The notes beneath the pieces were generated by a model. The model was not told where the DNA came from, searched no databases, and saw nothing but the letters and a program-made list of their open reading frames with translations. A DNA stretch of 64,000 nucleotides from Pseudomonadota bacterium (GTDB lineage Bacteria > Pseudomonadota > Gammaproteobacteria > Burkholderiales > Burkholderiaceae_F): contig JAKOQB010000041.1 in the NCBI GenBank assembly GCA_029778535.1, positions 124,001-188,000 of the forward strand, written 5' to 3'. The position numbers were made by a program, and so were the translations under genes. This document shows, one piece after another, positions 9,249 through 20,758 of the stretch. Position 1 is the first letter of the stretch, and each line of letters starts with the position of its first letter.

Positions 9249-9527
9249 ATGAACGGGCAGAGCAACGCCGACGACGCGCGCCGCGAACTGGTGCTGCGCC
9301 TGAAGCGGGTCGAGGGGCAGATTCGCGGCGTCGCCGGTATGATCGATGCCAGCGCCGACTGCGAGCAGGTCGCGCAGCAGCTCACCGCGGCGCGCAGGGC
9401 GCTCGACAAGGCGTTCTACGAGCTGATGGCGTGCGCGATCCAGCACCCGCAGTTCTCGGCCAACCAGCGCGAGCGCCAGCAGGCGCGCGTCGAACGCATC
9501 ATGCGCGTGTTGACGAAACTCGGTTGA
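9249..9527 (+). CDS. CsoR/FrmR/CstR-family metal- or persulfide-sensitive transcriptional repressor
   Basis: LVLRLKRVEGQIRGVAGMIDASADCEQVAQQLTAARRALDKAFYELMACAIQ; family helical core and first Cys. Confidence 0.88.
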   Translation: MNGQSNADDARRELVLRLKRVEGQIRGVAGMIDASADCEQVAQQLTAARRALDKAFYELMACAIQHPQFSANQRERQQARVERIMRVLTKLG

Positions 9528-9542
9528 ACCCGGAGTCGAACG

Positions 9543-9818
9543 ATGGAACTGAGATTCGAAGTCGAGAACGTCAAGTGCGGCGGCTGCGCCCGCACGATTG
9601 AGAAGACGCTGCGCGCCGACGCGCGCATCGCGCGGGTGGCGGTCGATCCGGCCGCGGGCGTTGTGGTGATCGAGGCCGCGGGCGACGTGCGCGCCGAGGC
9701 GGCGGCGGCGCTGGCCCGCATCGGCTATCCAGAAAGGGGTTCGGTCGTGGGGCTGCGTTCAGCGGCCGCCGCCGCGAAGTCGCTGGTGAGCTGCGCGGTC
9801 GGCCGCGTCGGCGCCTGA
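9543..9818 (+). CDS. Heavy-metal-associated (HMA) domain protein
   Basis: [23 protein letters not shown]: CxxC metal-binding loop. Confidence 0.85.
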   Translation: MELRFEVENVKCGGCARTIEKTLRADARIARVAVDPAAGVVVIEAAGDVRAEAAAALARIGYPERGSVVGLRSAAAAAKSLVSCAVGRVGA

Positions 9819-9830
9819 ACGGGCGCGAGC

Positions 9831-10025
9831 GTGGCACACGTGCGCGCGTTCCTTCGTACTCGCCTCGGCCGCGAAATCGCCGCCGTGCTCGTCTTCAAGT
9901 CCATCGTCCTGTACGCGCTCTGGGCGATGTTCTTTGCCCATCCCGGGTCGCCCGACGCCGCGGCAGTGGCGCAGGCGATCGCCGCGCCGCCTGCGGCTGC
10001 CGATCGCGCGAGGAAAAAACCATGA
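9831..10025 (+). CDS. cydP: Cytochrome oxidase putative small subunit CydP
   Basis: GTG start; single [19 protein letters not shown]; stop overlaps cydA start (ATGA). Confidence 0.8.
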   Translation: MAHVRAFLRTRLGREIAAVLVFKSIVLYALWAMFFAHPGSPDAAAVAQAIAAPPAAADRARKKP

Positions 10026-11617
10026 TCCCGGACCAGCTCGTCGACCTGTCGCGCCTGCAGTTCGCCGCCACCGCGATGTACCACTTCCTGTTCGTGCCGC
10101 TCACACTCGGCATGGTGTGGCTGCTGGTCATCATGGAAAGCGCCTACGTGATGACCGGCAAGCAGGTCTACAAGGACATGACGAAGTTCTGGGGGAAACT
10201 CTTCGGCATCAACTTCGCGATGGGCGTGACCACCGGCATCACGCTCGAGTTCCAGTTCGGCACCAACTGGGCCTACTACTCGCACTATGTCGGCGACATC
10301 TTCGGCGCGCCGCTGGCGATCGAAGGGCTGATGGCGTTCTTCCTCGAATCGACCTTCATCGGCCTGTTCTTCTTCGGCTGGGACCGGCTGTCGAAGGTGC
10401 AGCACCTGATGGTGACGATCCTGCTGGCGATCGGCAGCAATCTGTCGGCGCTGTGGATCCTGGTAGCCAACGGCTGGATGCAGGATCCGGTCGGCGCGAC
10501 GTTCAACTACGAGACGATGCGGATGGAACTCACCAACTTCTGGGCCGTGCTGTTCAATCCGACCGCACAGGCGAAGTTCGTGCACACGGTGAGCGCGGGC
10601 TATGTCACCGGTGCGGTGTTCGTGCTGGCGATCTCGTCGTGGTACCTGCTCAAAGGGCGCGATGTCGAATTCGCCAAGCGCTCGTTTCGCATCGCCGCGG
10701 CGTTCGGGCTGGCATCGGCCGCTTCGGTGATCGTGCTCGGCGACGAGTCGGGCTACACCGTGACCGAGGCGCAAAAGACCAAGCTGGCGGCGATCGAAGC
10801 GATGTGGAAGACCGAGCCCGCGCCGGCGGCGTTCACGTTGTTCGCCGTGCCGAACCAGAAGGACATGCGCAACGACTACGCGATTCACATACCCTACGTG
10901 ATGGGCCTGATCGGCACGCGCAGCGTGAGCAAGGAGATCCCGGGCATCGAGGAGATCATGGCGAAAAACCGCGCGCGCGTCGTCTCCGGCATCGAGGCGG
11001 TCAGCGCGCTCGAGGCGCTGCGCAAGGATCCGCGCAACCCGGCGCTGCGCGCTGCCTTCGAACAGCACCAGGCCGACCTCGGCTTCGGTCTGCTGCTGAA
11101 GAAGTACACGACCGACGTGCGCGCCGCCAGCGCGCAGATGATCGATCGCGCGGTGGCCGACACGATCCCGCGGGTGGCGCCGCTGTTCTGGGCGTTCCGC
11201 ATCATGGTCGGGCTCGGCTTTGCGATGCTGGTGCTGTTCGCACTCGCCTTTTATTACACGTTGCGGGGCAACTGCGGGGATAAGCGCTGGCTGCTCAAAT
11301 GGGCGCTGTGGTTCCTGCCGGCGCCGTGGATCGCCGCCGAGCTCGGCTGGTTCGTCGCCGAGTACGGCCGCCAGCCGTGGACGATCTTCGGCGTGCTGCC
11401 GACCCATCTGTCGGTGTCGTCGGTGTCGGTCGAGAGCCTGTACGGATCACTGGCGGGGTTCATCGGCTTCTACACGCTGCTGGCGATCGCCGATGTGTAT
11501 TTGATGGCGAAGTTCGCCCGCCAGGGGCCGGGATCGCTCGGCACCGGCCGCTACGACAACGAACCGCGCGGCGGCGGCGCATTGCGGCCGCTGCCGGCCG
11601 ATCGGATCCGGATTTGA
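10022..11617 (+). CDS. cydA: Cytochrome bd ubiquinol oxidase subunit I
   Basis: [65 protein letters not shown]. Confidence 0.97.
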   Translation: MIPDQLVDLSRLQFAATAMYHFLFVPLTLGMVWLLVIMESAYVMTGKQVYKDMTKFWGKLFGINFAMGVTTGITLEFQFGTNWAYYSHYVGDIFGAPLAIEGLMAFFLESTFIGLFFFGWDRLSKVQHLMVTILLAIGSNLSALWILVANGWMQDPVGATFNYETMRMELTNFWAVLFNPTAQAKFVHTVSAGYVTGAVFVLAISSWYLLKGRDVEFAKRSFRIAAAFGLASAASVIVLGDESGYTVTEAQKTKLAAIEAMWKTEPAPAAFTLFAVPNQKDMRNDYAIHIPYVMGLIGTRSVSKEIPGIEEIMAKNRARVVSGIEAVSALEALRKDPRNPALRAAFEQHQADLGFGLLLKKYTTDVRAASAQMIDRAVADTIPRVAPLFWAFRIMVGLGFAMLVLFALAFYYTLRGNCGDKRWLLKWALWFLPAPWIAAELGWFVAEYGRQPWTIFGVLPTHLSVSSVSVESLYGSLAGFIGFYTLLAIADVYLMAKFARQGPGSLGTGRYDNEPRGGGALRPLPADRIRI

Positions 11618-11629
11618 GGAGGCCCGGAG

Positions 11630-12769
11630 ATGCTCGACTATCCGACATTGAAATTCATCTGGTGGCTGCTGGTCGGTGTGCTGCTGATCGGTTTCGCGGT
11701 GATGGACGGGCACGACATGGGGGTAGGCACGCTGCTGCCCTTCGCCGGACGCGACGACGCCGAACGGCGCGCGATCATCAACACGATCGGTCCGCACTGG
11801 GACGGCAACCAGGTGTGGTTCATCACCGCGGGCGGCGCGCTGTTCGCCGCCTGGCCGCTCGTCTACGCCGCGGCATTCTCCGGCTTCTACTGGGCGATGC
11901 TCGCAGTGCTGTGGGCGCTGTTCTTCCGTCCGGTGGGATTTGATTTCAGAAGCAAGCTGGAGGCGCCGGCGTGGCGCAACGGCTGGGACTGGGGCATCTT
12001 TGTCGGCAGTGCGGTGCCGCCGCTGATCTTCGGCGTGGCCTTCGGCAACCTGCTGCAGGGCGTGCCGTTTCATTTCGACGACAGCCTCGTGCCGCACTAC
12101 ACGGGAACCTTCTGGCAACTGCTCAATCCGTTTGCGCTGCTGGCGGGCGTGGTGAGCCTGGCGATGATCGTCTTTCACGGCGCCAACTATCTGATGCACC
12201 GGACCGAGGGCGCGATCTACGCGCGCGCGCGCACGGCATCGCTGCTCTTCGGCGCGCTGCTGCTCGCGAGCTTCGCCGCGGCCGGCGCCTGGGTCGCCGC
12301 CGGCATCGGCGGCTATGCGATCACCGCGGGCGCTGATCCGGCTGCGGTATCGAACCCGCTCGCCAAGACGGTCGCGGTGGCGCCGGGCGCGTGGCTCGCC
12401 AACTACGCACGTTACCCGCTGACGTTGCTGGTTCCGGCGGTCGGTTTCGCCGGCACGCTGGCCGGGCTGCTCGCGGCCTGGCGCGGCTGGACGCTGACGG
12501 CGTTCTCCGCCTCCTCGGTGGCGCAGGCCGGCGTCATCGGCACCGCGGCCGTGTCGATGTTCCCGTTCGTGATGCCGTCAAGCTCCGATCCGGGTTCGAG
12601 CCTGACGGTGTGGGACTCGACCTCCAGCCATCTGACGCTTGGACTGATGTTCTGGGCGGTCGTGATCTTCATGCCGCTCATCCTTTTCTACACGCGCTGG
12701 GCGTACGGCGTGATGGCGGGCAAGGTCACGACGGCCTACGTCCGCGAGAACGAGCGCAGCGTTTACTGA
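11630..12769 (+). CDS. cydB: Cytochrome bd ubiquinol oxidase subunit II
   Basis: LKFIWWLLVGVLLIGFAVMDGHDMGVGTLLPF, GPHWDGNQVWFITAGGALFAAWPLVYA. Confidence 0.97.
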   Translation: MLDYPTLKFIWWLLVGVLLIGFAVMDGHDMGVGTLLPFAGRDDAERRAIINTIGPHWDGNQVWFITAGGALFAAWPLVYAAAFSGFYWAMLAVLWALFFRPVGFDFRSKLEAPAWRNGWDWGIFVGSAVPPLIFGVAFGNLLQGVPFHFDDSLVPHYTGTFWQLLNPFALLAGVVSLAMIVFHGANYLMHRTEGAIYARARTASLLFGALLLASFAAAGAWVAAGIGGYAITAGADPAAVSNPLAKTVAVAPGAWLANYARYPLTLLVPAVGFAGTLAGLLAAWRGWTLTAFSASSVAQAGVIGTAAVSMFPFVMPSSSDPGSSLTVWDSTSSHLTLGLMFWAVVIFMPLILFYTRWAYGVMAGKVTTAYVRENERSVY

Positions 12770-12783
12770 ATCCGGAGGCAGAC

Positions 12784-12894
12784 ATGTGGTACTTCACCTG
12801 GGTGCTCGGCGTCGGTTTCGCGGTGTTGCTCGCGATCCTGAACGCGATGTGGGGCGAGCTGGAAGAAGAACGCAGCGGGGGCGGCCGCCGGTGA
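12784..12894 (+). CDS. cydX: Cytochrome bd-I oxidase small subunit CydX
   Basis: 36 aa MWYFTWVLGVGFAVLLAILNAMWGELEEERSGGGRR, classic CydX; too short for the supplied ORF track in this frame. Confidence 0.93.
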   Translation: MWYFTWVLGVGFAVLLAILNAMWGELEEERSGGGRR

Positions 12895-12907
12895 AGGAAA
12901 TCGCCGC

Positions 12908-13180
12908 ATGCGCGGTCATCTGTTGCGCCGTCTTTCGCTTGCGCTCGCGATCGGCGTGTCGGTCGCGCTGACGATCTACCCCAAGGCGGCGATCGGCGCC
13001 TCCGGCATCCCGTCGCACGGATTGCTCGCGCTGCTGCTGTGGGGTGTGGCCGCCGGCTTTGTCCATGGCGTCGGCTTCGAGCCGCGCGCCGCGTTATGGC
13101 GCATCGCGTTCGGGCCATGGGTGGCGCTGCCGATCATGACGCTGGGCGTGATCGCGCTCGTGCGCAACATTCTCGGATAG
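12908..13180 (+). CDS. ybgE: Cyd operon protein YbgE
   Basis: YPKAAIGASGIPSHGLLALLLWGVAAGFVHGVGFEPRAALWRIAFGPW; position after cydX. Confidence 0.85.
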   Translation: MRGHLLRRLSLALAIGVSVALTIYPKAAIGASGIPSHGLLALLLWGVAAGFVHGVGFEPRAALWRIAFGPWVALPIMTLGVIALVRNILG

Positions 13181-13214
13181 CGCCCGGCCTTGTCGGACAG
13201 GCGCCGCGGTCCGA

Positions 13215-13910
13215 TCAGCCGTCGATTCTCAGAACGGAACCCTGCAAGAGGAACGGGCCGCTCGGGCGCCCGGTCGCCGAGCCGCCCCTGGGTTCGACGC
13301 TGACGCCGATCGCCTGCGCGTCTTTCAGCGCGCTCGCCGCCGCGGCGTGCAGTTCAAGCACCTGGTGTTCGTCGGCCGAGACCAGCCCCAGCGAAATGGG
13401 CGGCTCGCCCTGCCGGCGCACGAGCCACGCCTCCCATGACGTGCCGGCCGGCATCTGCGGATGCGCGAGGACTCTCACTCTGATCCGGCGTTCGACAGCC
13501 TGTCTTGCCGTCCAAGAGACCAGAATCCCCGGTTCGCCTTTCGGATCGTTCAACAGGGCGACCGCCGTGAACGCCGGCGGAGCGGGTGGCACGACGGCGA
13601 AGTAGACGAGCAGCGCAAGCGCAACTGCAAGCCCGGCCAGCGCGAAGCGCTTCCACCCCGCGAATGCCCAGGCGTCACGTCGCGGCGCGATGCGGGAATG
13701 GATCTTGCGCCACACGCGCCGCGGCGGCTTCGCCTCGGGCGCGCGTACGATCAACGGAAACAGGCGCTCCTCCCATTGCCCAACCTTGCGGCGCAGACCG
13801 TCATGCTGTCGCAGCAGTGTGATCAGGCGCCGGCGTGCCGCGCCGCGCAGAATCCCCACCACGTACTCGGCGGCGAGCAGATCCTGCAATTCCTCGTCTT
13901 CGTAGCGCAT
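13215..13910 (-). CDS. Anti-sigma factor, RskA-like
   Basis: DLLAAEYVVGILRGAARRRLITLL N-terminal anti-sigma domain, single TM, C-terminal RskA domain (WEAWLVRRQGEPPISLGLV). Confidence 0.88.
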   Translation of the reverse strand: MRYEDEELQDLLAAEYVVGILRGAARRRLITLLRQHDGLRRKVGQWEERLFPLIVRAPEAKPPRRVWRKIHSRIAPRRDAWAFAGWKRFALAGLAVALALLVYFAVVPPAPPAFTAVALLNDPKGEPGILVSWTARQAVERRIRVRVLAHPQMPAGTSWEAWLVRRQGEPPISLGLVSADEHQVLELHAAAASALKDAQAIGVSVEPRGGSATGRPSGPFLLQGSVLRIDG

Positions 13911-13922
13911 CGATCGCCTTGG

Positions 13923-14510
13923 CTAGGCGCTCCCGGCCAGACACGACTTCAGGCTCCTCAGCGCGCGGCGCACCCATGCCTTTACGGTGCCGAGTGGCTG
14001 TTGCAGGTGACGGGCGAGGTCGCCATGGCTCAGTCCGTGGAAGAACACCAGCACGATGCTCTGGCGCTGTCGCGCCTCGAGCGCGGCAATGCAGGCGGCG
14101 ATCCGTTCGGCCAGCCGCGAATACTCCAGCAGTTCCGCGCTTTCGGCCTGCACGCCGGCCGGCCCTTCGCGGGCTTCTTCGTCCAGTAGGTCGTCGGGCA
14201 CGGCGCGACTGCGCTCGAACCCGTCCGGGCGCGACGGACCGATCCAGTCGAGCGCCTGATTGCGCACGATGCGGATCAGCCACGTCATCGCCGCCCCCTT
14301 GCTCATGTCGTAGCGGGCGGCATGGCGCCAGACCGAGACGAAGCTTTCCTGCAGCACCTCCTCGGCCCATTCGCGTCGCTTCAACATGCGCAGCGCCACG
14401 CCGAACAGCGCGCCGGAGGTGGCCAGATACAGGCGATAGAAGGCGCGCTGATCACCGCGCGCACTGGCGGCGATCAGATCGGCAAGCGACTCGGAGGCGC
14501 GGTCTGACAA
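13923..14510 (-). CDS. ECF RNA polymerase sigma factor (SigK-like)
   Basis: FYRLYLATSGALFGVALRMLKRREWAEEVLQESFVSVWRHAARYDMSKGAAMTWLIRIVRNQALD; region 4 HGLSHGDLARHLQQPLGTVKAWVRRALRSLK. Confidence 0.95.
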   Translation of the reverse strand: MSDRASESLADLIAASARGDQRAFYRLYLATSGALFGVALRMLKRREWAEEVLQESFVSVWRHAARYDMSKGAAMTWLIRIVRNQALDWIGPSRPDGFERSRAVPDDLLDEEAREGPAGVQAESAELLEYSRLAERIAACIAALEARQRQSIVLVFFHGLSHGDLARHLQQPLGTVKAWVRRALRSLKSCLAGSA

Positions 14511-14552
14511 GCGAATCGAACCTTCCGCAAATACATCGAGAGCCAGACGGCA

Positions 14553-15242
14553 TCACTGGACGCGACGAACGGTAATTCGCGCCACCGGATTGCGCCAGTC
14601 GCGGTTCGACGGCTTGAAGTCGCCGATGCCGTGCATGCCGGCATGAATGTGCACGTAGCCCTCTTCGCCGCCGCTGGGCGACGCGCCGCCGCCGGAGCCG
14701 TTGCATTCGGCGAAGAACGGGCCGGGGATGGATGCGCAGGTCTCGTCATTGCGTTCCGTGCCCGAATCGTAGGCCGGCGACATCAGCGTCATCGTTTCAG
14801 CGCCGTTCGGGAGCCTGGCGCCGTTGACGGCGAAGAATCCATCATTGGTCGGAATCAGCATCGCTGCGACGCTGAAGTGACCGAACCCGCCACGTGCATC
14901 GACGATCAGGGTCGTCGATGCGCCGGGATTGGTCAAACCGGTGCCGGTGACGACTTGTCCGGTATCCGACCGCAATCTGAGCGCGGCCGCCAGCGGCGCG
15001 GTGTTGCCTTCCTCGGCCAGACTGGCCAGCTCAGCGCTGGCGGGCCGGCCGAGATCGAACAGCCTTACGCCCGCTCTGTGGGAGGCAACAAGAATCGGCG
15101 TGAACTGCTGGCCGCGGGTCAGGTTAGTGACGGTGATTTCGAAACGGCCGCCTCGATGCTCGTCGGTGGCGAGCGCAGAGCCGGATGCAAGTCCGAGCGC
15201 AACGACGAAAATGCAGCGCCGGCGCGTCAGTCGGAAGGTCAT
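14553..15242 (-). CDS. Secreted spondin-domain-containing protein
   Basis: Signal peptide, then RFEITVTNLTRGQQFTPILVASHRAGVRLFDLGRPAS...LIVDARGGFGHFSVAAMLIPTNDGFFAVNG. Confidence 0.85.
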   Translation of the reverse strand: MTFRLTRRRCIFVVALGLASGSALATDEHRGGRFEITVTNLTRGQQFTPILVASHRAGVRLFDLGRPASAELASLAEEGNTAPLAAALRLRSDTGQVVTGTGLTNPGASTTLIVDARGGFGHFSVAAMLIPTNDGFFAVNGARLPNGAETMTLMSPAYDSGTERNDETCASIPGPFFAECNGSGGGASPSGGEEGYVHIHAGMHGIGDFKPSNRDWRNPVARITVRRVQ

Positions 15243-15624
15243 GATGTACTCCTCGAATGAATGAAGTTCGGAACCCCCTGTTGCCCGGCCGATGCGATTC
15301 GCGTCGCGGGCAGCGTATATACCGGCGCGCGCGCAAATTGGACGCGCGCAGGGCGGCCGGCGTGCCCGCCATCGCAAATGGACATGCGGAGGTGCGTTCG
15401 CGCCGACCGGCGTTAACTGCCGTGCGCTGTACTCCCTGTTCCGAAACGCCGGGCGGCTGTGAACCGGGGTTGGTGCCGGGCGAGCGGAATCGGCGGGGCG
15501 TCCCATCGACGGAGTCGGCGCGCCGACCCGACGCGACTATCGGATCACGCTCGACGCCGAGCGCGACCGTGAAGTCGCCGCTGCGATGGCGCGACAACCC
15601 GGAGTGGAAGTTTTCGACTCGAAG

Positions 15625-15662
15625 CTCCCCTCGCCCCTCGTGGGGAAGGGGCCGGGGAGAGG
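15625..15662. repeat. GC-rich palindromic intergenic repeat (CTCCCCTCGCCCCTCGTGGGGAAGGGGCCGGGGAGAGG)
   Basis: Self-complementary CCCCTCGCCCC/GGGGAAGGGG hairpin; related motif at 41012-41046. Confidence 0.6.
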
Positions 15663-15700
15663 ATGCTGAGCGTTCGCCCTGTCAGTCAATTCCGGAACGC

Positions 15701-15844
15701 TCAGTAATTGCCCCAGGTCCTCGCGTAGTCGGCTACATGCAGCAGGAACGCAGCCGCGCCGGCAACGTTGATCGTCGCGCCGACGACGAACTGCAGATAG
15801 CCAGCGCGAGTGCGCGTGAGCGTTCGTACGATGTCTTGCGCCAT
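15701..15844 (-). CDS. Short single-TM hypothetical protein
   Basis: 47 aa MAQDIVRTLTRTRAGYLQFVVGATINVAGAAAFLLHVADYARTWGNY with one TM; downstream of katG, same strand. Confidence 0.5.
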   Translation of the reverse strand: MAQDIVRTLTRTRAGYLQFVVGATINVAGAAAFLLHVADYARTWGNY

Positions 15845-15896
15845 GGCTTGCTCCTTGTCGAAACCCGGATGCCCGCGGCAAACGTAGTCGCATGAC

Positions 15897-15925
15897 GGCC
15901 CGGGCGCCCGCGCGGCGCCCGGGCC
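15897..15925. terminator. Perfect 12-bp hairpin between katG and the downstream small ORF
   Basis: GGCCCGGGCGCC-CGCGC-GGCGCCCGGGCC; no clear U-tract. Confidence 0.5.
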
Positions 15926-15936
15926 GCCGGCCTGCG

Positions 15937-18204
<2,268 letters not shown>

Positions 18205-18208
18205 TCAA

Positions 18209-18227
18209 TAGAAATTGATTGTTTCTA
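18209..18227. promoter_or_regulatory. Dyad TAGAAA-N7-TTTCTA upstream of katG
   Basis: Perfect 6-bp dyad in an AT-rich patch of the katG 5' region; possible OxyR-type site. Confidence 0.35.
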
Positions 18228-18260
18228 CAGAAACGATTGACTCTGTCGATCGTTGGTCCT

Positions 18261-19652
18261 TCATACCCGATCGGCACGACCGAGCGGGGCGAAGGCGATC
18301 CACGCGAGCAATGCGACGCCGGCGGCGGCGAGCGCGCCGGCCGCGAGCACGCCGGCCGCGAGCACGGCCGCCGGCGCCGCTCCCGCCCATCCGGCGAGCG
18401 CGCGCACCGCCAGCCACAGGTTGAGCGCGATGATCAGGGCCGCGGCGCTCCAGCCGAGCAGGGTGACCCAGCGGGGATTGGCGAGCACGCCGAGCAGCCG
18501 GCGGCTGGCGGTGAATCGAACGAGCGGAATCACCGCGAACGGCAATTGCAGGCTCAACACGACCTGGCTCAGCACCAGCAGTTGCAGCAGCCCGGCGCCG
18601 CCATAGGCTGTCAGCACGGCGACCGCGGGCACGACCGCCAACCCGCGCGTGGCGAGCCGCCGCACGACCGGCGACAGGCGGATGCGCAGGAACCCCTCCA
18701 TGACGTACTGTCCGGCGAGCGTTCCGGTGATAGTCGAACTCTGGCCGGAAGCCAGCAGCGCGATCGCGAACACCGCCGCGGCGGCCGAAGTGCCGAGCAG
18801 CGGGGTGAGCAGCTCATGCGCCTGCGCCAGCTCCGTGACCGCTACGCCGTGGCGGAAGAACGTCGTCGCAGCGAGGACCAGGATTGCCGCGTTGATCAGC
18901 AGTGCGAGATTCAGCCCGACCGCAGTGTCGATCTGGTTGTAGCGCAACGCTTCGCGCTTGGCGCTGATGCTCGCGCCGATGCGCCGGGTGCGCACCAGCG
19001 CCGAGTGCAGATACAGGTTGTGCGGCATCACGGTTGCACCGAGGATGCCGACCGCGACATACAGGCTCGCCGTGTCCAGACGGGGGACGACCCCGCGCGC
19101 GACCTCGCCCCAGTCGGGTCGCGCCAGCAGAAGCTCGAAGGCAAAGCACGCGCCGATCGTCAGCACCATCGCCGCGACGACGGCTTCGAGCTTGCGCACG
19201 CCGTAGGCTTGCAGCGCGAGGATCAGCATCACATCCAGGCTGGTGATCAGCGCGCCCCACACGAGCGGAAGCCCGAACAGCAGGTTCAATGCGATCGCGC
19301 TGCCCAGCACCTCGGCCAGGTCGCAGGCGACGATCGCCAGTTCCGCCAGCGCCCACAGCGCGATGGCCACCGGCTCTGCGTAGTACTCGCGGCACGCCTG
19401 CGCGAGATCGCGGCCGGCGACCACGCCGAGTCGGGCCGCCATGCCCTGCAGCAGCAGCGCGATCAGGTTCGAGGCGAGAAGAAGCCACAGCAACTCGTAT
19501 CCGAAGCGGGCGCCGCCCTCGAGGTCGGTGGCCCAATTGCCCGGGTCCATGTAGCCGACGCTGACCATGGCCGCCGGACCGAGGAATGCCAGCAGCCTGG
19601 CGCGTCCCGGTGTGCGGGTCGAAATCTCGACGCTCTGGGCCAGATCGGTCAT
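18261..19652 (-). CDS. mntH: Nramp-family divalent metal (Mn2+/H+) transporter
   Basis: LAFLGPAAMVSVGYMDPGNWATDLEGGARFGYELLW (DPGN motif), ATVMPHNLYLHSALV (MPH motif). Confidence 0.93.
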   Translation of the reverse strand: MTDLAQSVEISTRTPGRARLLAFLGPAAMVSVGYMDPGNWATDLEGGARFGYELLWLLLASNLIALLLQGMAARLGVVAGRDLAQACREYYAEPVAIALWALAELAIVACDLAEVLGSAIALNLLFGLPLVWGALITSLDVMLILALQAYGVRKLEAVVAAMVLTIGACFAFELLLARPDWGEVARGVVPRLDTASLYVAVGILGATVMPHNLYLHSALVRTRRIGASISAKREALRYNQIDTAVGLNLALLINAAILVLAATTFFRHGVAVTELAQAHELLTPLLGTSAAAAVFAIALLASGQSSTITGTLAGQYVMEGFLRIRLSPVVRRLATRGLAVVPAVAVLTAYGGAGLLQLLVLSQVVLSLQLPFAVIPLVRFTASRRLLGVLANPRWVTLLGWSAAALIIALNLWLAVRALAGWAGAAPAAVLAAGVLAAGALAAAGVALLAWIAFAPLGRADRV

Positions 19653-19810
19653 GCGTTCGCAGCGGTTCGTGCGGCGCTGGTCGTGGCGCGCCGGTTGGCC
19701 GCGCCTGCCGGTAGCACGAGCACGCTAGCCGCGGCGCCTGCCAATTGCCAATCGATTGTTCGAACGCTTACCATTGATGCCATCGATGACGATGCGAAAC
19801 CGGATCCGCG

Positions 19811-20758
19811 ATGAACCTGCGTGACCTGCGTTACCTGGTCGCGGTGGCCGACTACCGGCACTTCGGCCGCGCCGCCGAGGCGTGTCATGTCAGCCAACCG
19901 ACCCTGAGCACGCAGTTGGCGAAGCTGGAGGACTACCTGGGCGTAAAGCTGTTCGAGCGCACCAATCGCGCCGTGACCGTGACCCCGGTCGGCAGTCGGG
20001 TCGCGGCCGCGGCGCGGCTGGCGGTCGAGAACGCCGAGCGCGTCCTGGAGATCGCGCGCGAGAACAAGGACCCGCTGGCGGGACCGCTGCGCATCGGGGT
20101 GCTGCCGACGCTCGCGCCGTACCTGATGCCGTGGCTGCTGCGCCCGGTGCGCACGCGCCTGCCGGGCTTGCGCCTGTCGCTCACCGAAGAGACGACCGCG
20201 CACCTGACCGAGCGGCTGCTGCGGCATGAAATCGACGCGGCGTTCCTCGCCACGCCGGTCGCCGACGAGCCGGCACTGCGTGCGATCGAACTGTTTGACG
20301 AGCCGTTCTGGCTGGCGGCGCCGCCGGACCATCCGCTGGCCAAGACGGCGCACGTCACGCGCAAGGACATCATCGAGGCCGGACTGTTGATGCTGTCGGA
20401 CGAACACTGCCTGAAGCAGCAGACTCTGGAGGTCTGCCGCCATCGATCGAAGGAGCCCGAGTCGAGCGTGCCCGATCTGCGCGCCTCGAGCCTGGACACA
20501 CTGCTCGAGCTGGTGGCCGCAGGCCTCGGCTGCACGTTGATTCCCGCATTGGCGACAAGGGGGCCGTGGGCACGGTCGCGGCGCATGGTGCTCAAGCGCC
20601 TGCCGATCGACGGCGCCTACCGGCGCGTGTCCCTGGTGCTGCGGACGACCTTTCCGCGGGCCGCCGCCGTCGAGGCGCTGGCCGCTCTGGTCGCGGAGGA
20701 GGTGCCGCGCGATCTCGTACGCATCGTGACGCGGTCGGCGCGCAAGGCTGCGGCCTGA
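19811..20758 (+). CDS. oxyR: LysR-type hydrogen peroxide sensor OxyR
   Basis: MNLRDLRYLVAVADYRHFGRAAEACHVSQPTLSTQLAKLEDYLGVKLFERTNR; redox motif HCLKQQTLEVC. Confidence 0.93.
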   Translation: MNLRDLRYLVAVADYRHFGRAAEACHVSQPTLSTQLAKLEDYLGVKLFERTNRAVTVTPVGSRVAAAARLAVENAERVLEIARENKDPLAGPLRIGVLPTLAPYLMPWLLRPVRTRLPGLRLSLTEETTAHLTERLLRHEIDAAFLATPVADEPALRAIELFDEPFWLAAPPDHPLAKTAHVTRKDIIEAGLLMLSDEHCLKQQTLEVCRHRSKEPESSVPDLRASSLDTLLELVAAGLGCTLIPALATRGPWARSRRMVLKRLPIDGAYRRVSLVLRTTFPRAAAVEALAALVAEEVPRDLVRIVTRSARKAAA

